From positions 1-64,000 of the forward strand of contig NZ_FNEG01000004.1 of the NCBI RefSeq assembly GCF_900100075.1: a stretch of DNA of 64,000 nt, read 5' to 3'. The notes under the pieces are model-generated. The model was not told the origin of the DNA. It saw only the letters and a program-made list of their open reading frames with translations, and did not search any database. Position 1 is the stretch's first letter; every line of letters begins with the position of its first letter. Shown in pieces: positions 63,623 to 64,000 of this stretch. Position numbers and translations under genes: made by a program. The stretch comes from Chryseobacterium jejuense (GTDB taxonomy: Bacteria > Bacteroidota > Bacteroidia > Flavobacteriales > Weeksellaceae).

Positions 63623-64000
63623 TTATTTAGATCTTTCTGTTAATTCAGGAGTATACAGTGCCGCCTGGAATTCCGGCTGATAATCATAACGCATTAGTTT
63701 ACCAAGATCCAATGATTTGATAAACATGGATAAAGGCCCATTGGTAAGATTGAGCTGTACGTCTTCCTTCTTTTTGCTGCTTGCTTTCTTAATCGCTCTG
63801 ACATCAGTATAACCGTGAGTCAGTTGGCCATTTCTATCCTTGTTAATAAAGTTTGAACGGACAATATCCGGTTGAACATCTCCAATTGCCAGTTTTTTTC
63901 CTCCCATCGAAAAATCCATTTTCCCGGACTCATCATAAAAGTCAAACTTCATCATCTCTCCTTGATCACTATATTTCATTGGAATCAACCATTTCGGCAG
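63623..64000 (-). CDS. acetoacetate decarboxylase-family protein, partial (5' end off window)
   Basis: The frame is open from the stop at 63623 to the window edge, so only the C-terminal 125 residues or so are seen. They start LPKWLIPMKYSD and are closely similar to the C-terminus of 59702-60748: KMDFSMGGKKLAIGDVQPDI, RSNFINKDRNGQLTHGYTDV, RAIKKASSKKKEDVQLNLTN and YDYQPEFQAALYTPELTERS. It is the paralog of that protein and the first visible gene of the decarboxylase-SDR-AraC transcript. Its N-terminus and promoter lie outside the window. Confidence 0.85.
   Translation of the reverse strand: MPKWLIPMKYSDQGEMMKFDFYDESGKMDFSMGGKKLAIGDVQPDIVRSNFINKDRNGQLTHGYTDVRAIKKASSKKKEDVQLNLTNGPLSMFIKSLDLGKLMRYDYQPEFQAALYTPELTERSK

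Noticed and set aside
54653..64000. Biosynthetic gene cluster for a secondary metabolite
   Set aside because: There is no synthase, carrier protein or tailoring set; the genes fit detoxification or carbonyl metabolism better.

Overview
The window reads as a chromosomal segment of a flavobacterium, most likely Chryseobacterium or a close Weeksellaceae relative. The grounds are low GC content, type IX secretion (T9SS) sorting domains, a SusC/SusD pair, promoters of the Bacteroidetes form TTG-N19-TAnnTTTG, and intergenic repeats of a kind I associate with Chryseobacterium. No phage, insertion sequence or CRISPR array is visible. It holds 57 intact or partial protein genes, one tRNA and one gene remnant.

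Layout. 1-5927: a three-gene operon on the minus strand (T9SS beta-propeller protein, large secreted Rhs-like protein, and a DUF6443/Rhs protein cut by the window edge). 5928-7788: a repeat-rich spacer with a heptamer tandem array, then two tandem paralogs of a small secreted protein. 7789-16842: a polysaccharide utilization locus (SusC, SusD, PF10091 glucoamylase-like/GH144 hydrolase, alpha/beta hydrolase, GH3 beta-glucosidase), best explained as acting on a beta-glucan, possibly beta-1,2-glucan. 17192-29748: housekeeping and accessory genes (DUF4197, DUF493, ArsC-like, deoxynucleoside kinase, glutaminyl cyclase, small enzymes, NhaP-type antiporter, bestrophin, and a two-component system with a membrane partner). 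30063-36813: a T9SS protein, two VOC proteins, DUF1569, and a TolC-HlyD-ABC permease efflux operon. 37380-43821: ecotin downstream of an alpha-2-macroglobulin, a protease-inhibitor pair. 43840-46613: a UbiA-like gene, recF and DUF721, with a four-helix-bundle gene wedged exactly between recF and DUF721 and bounded by inverted repeats. 46720-50075: Crp-type regulator, metallo-beta-lactamase-fold protein behind paired palindromes, NTF2-like lipoprotein, DsbA-like protein and a 54-residue double-glycine-leader peptide. 50133-54044: membrane 'recombinase' family protein, MtgA, a metal-complex binding lipoprotein and tRNA-Arg(ACG). 54653-64000: a partly duplicated oxidoreductase cluster with an AraC regulator.

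How genes work together. In the last cluster three operons (DJ-1/PfpI-acetoacetate decarboxylase-aldehyde dehydrogenase; NAD(P)-binding protein-nitroreductase; DJ-1/PfpI-esterase) each carry, 70-74 bp upstream of the first start codon, the same site with two GTAACC-like half-sites exactly 21 bp apart. This geometry is typical of AraC-family binding, and an AraC-family gene lies inside the cluster. The most unusual observations are this regulon, the repeat-bounded four-helix-bundle cassette, a related repeat inserted in frame into a secreted protein gene, the Cys-rich leader peptide next to a DsbA-like gene, and the alpha-2-macroglobulin/ecotin pair whose macroglobulin carries a TonB-box/plug-like motif at the expected bait position.

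All family names are from recognition of the sequences, not from searches.
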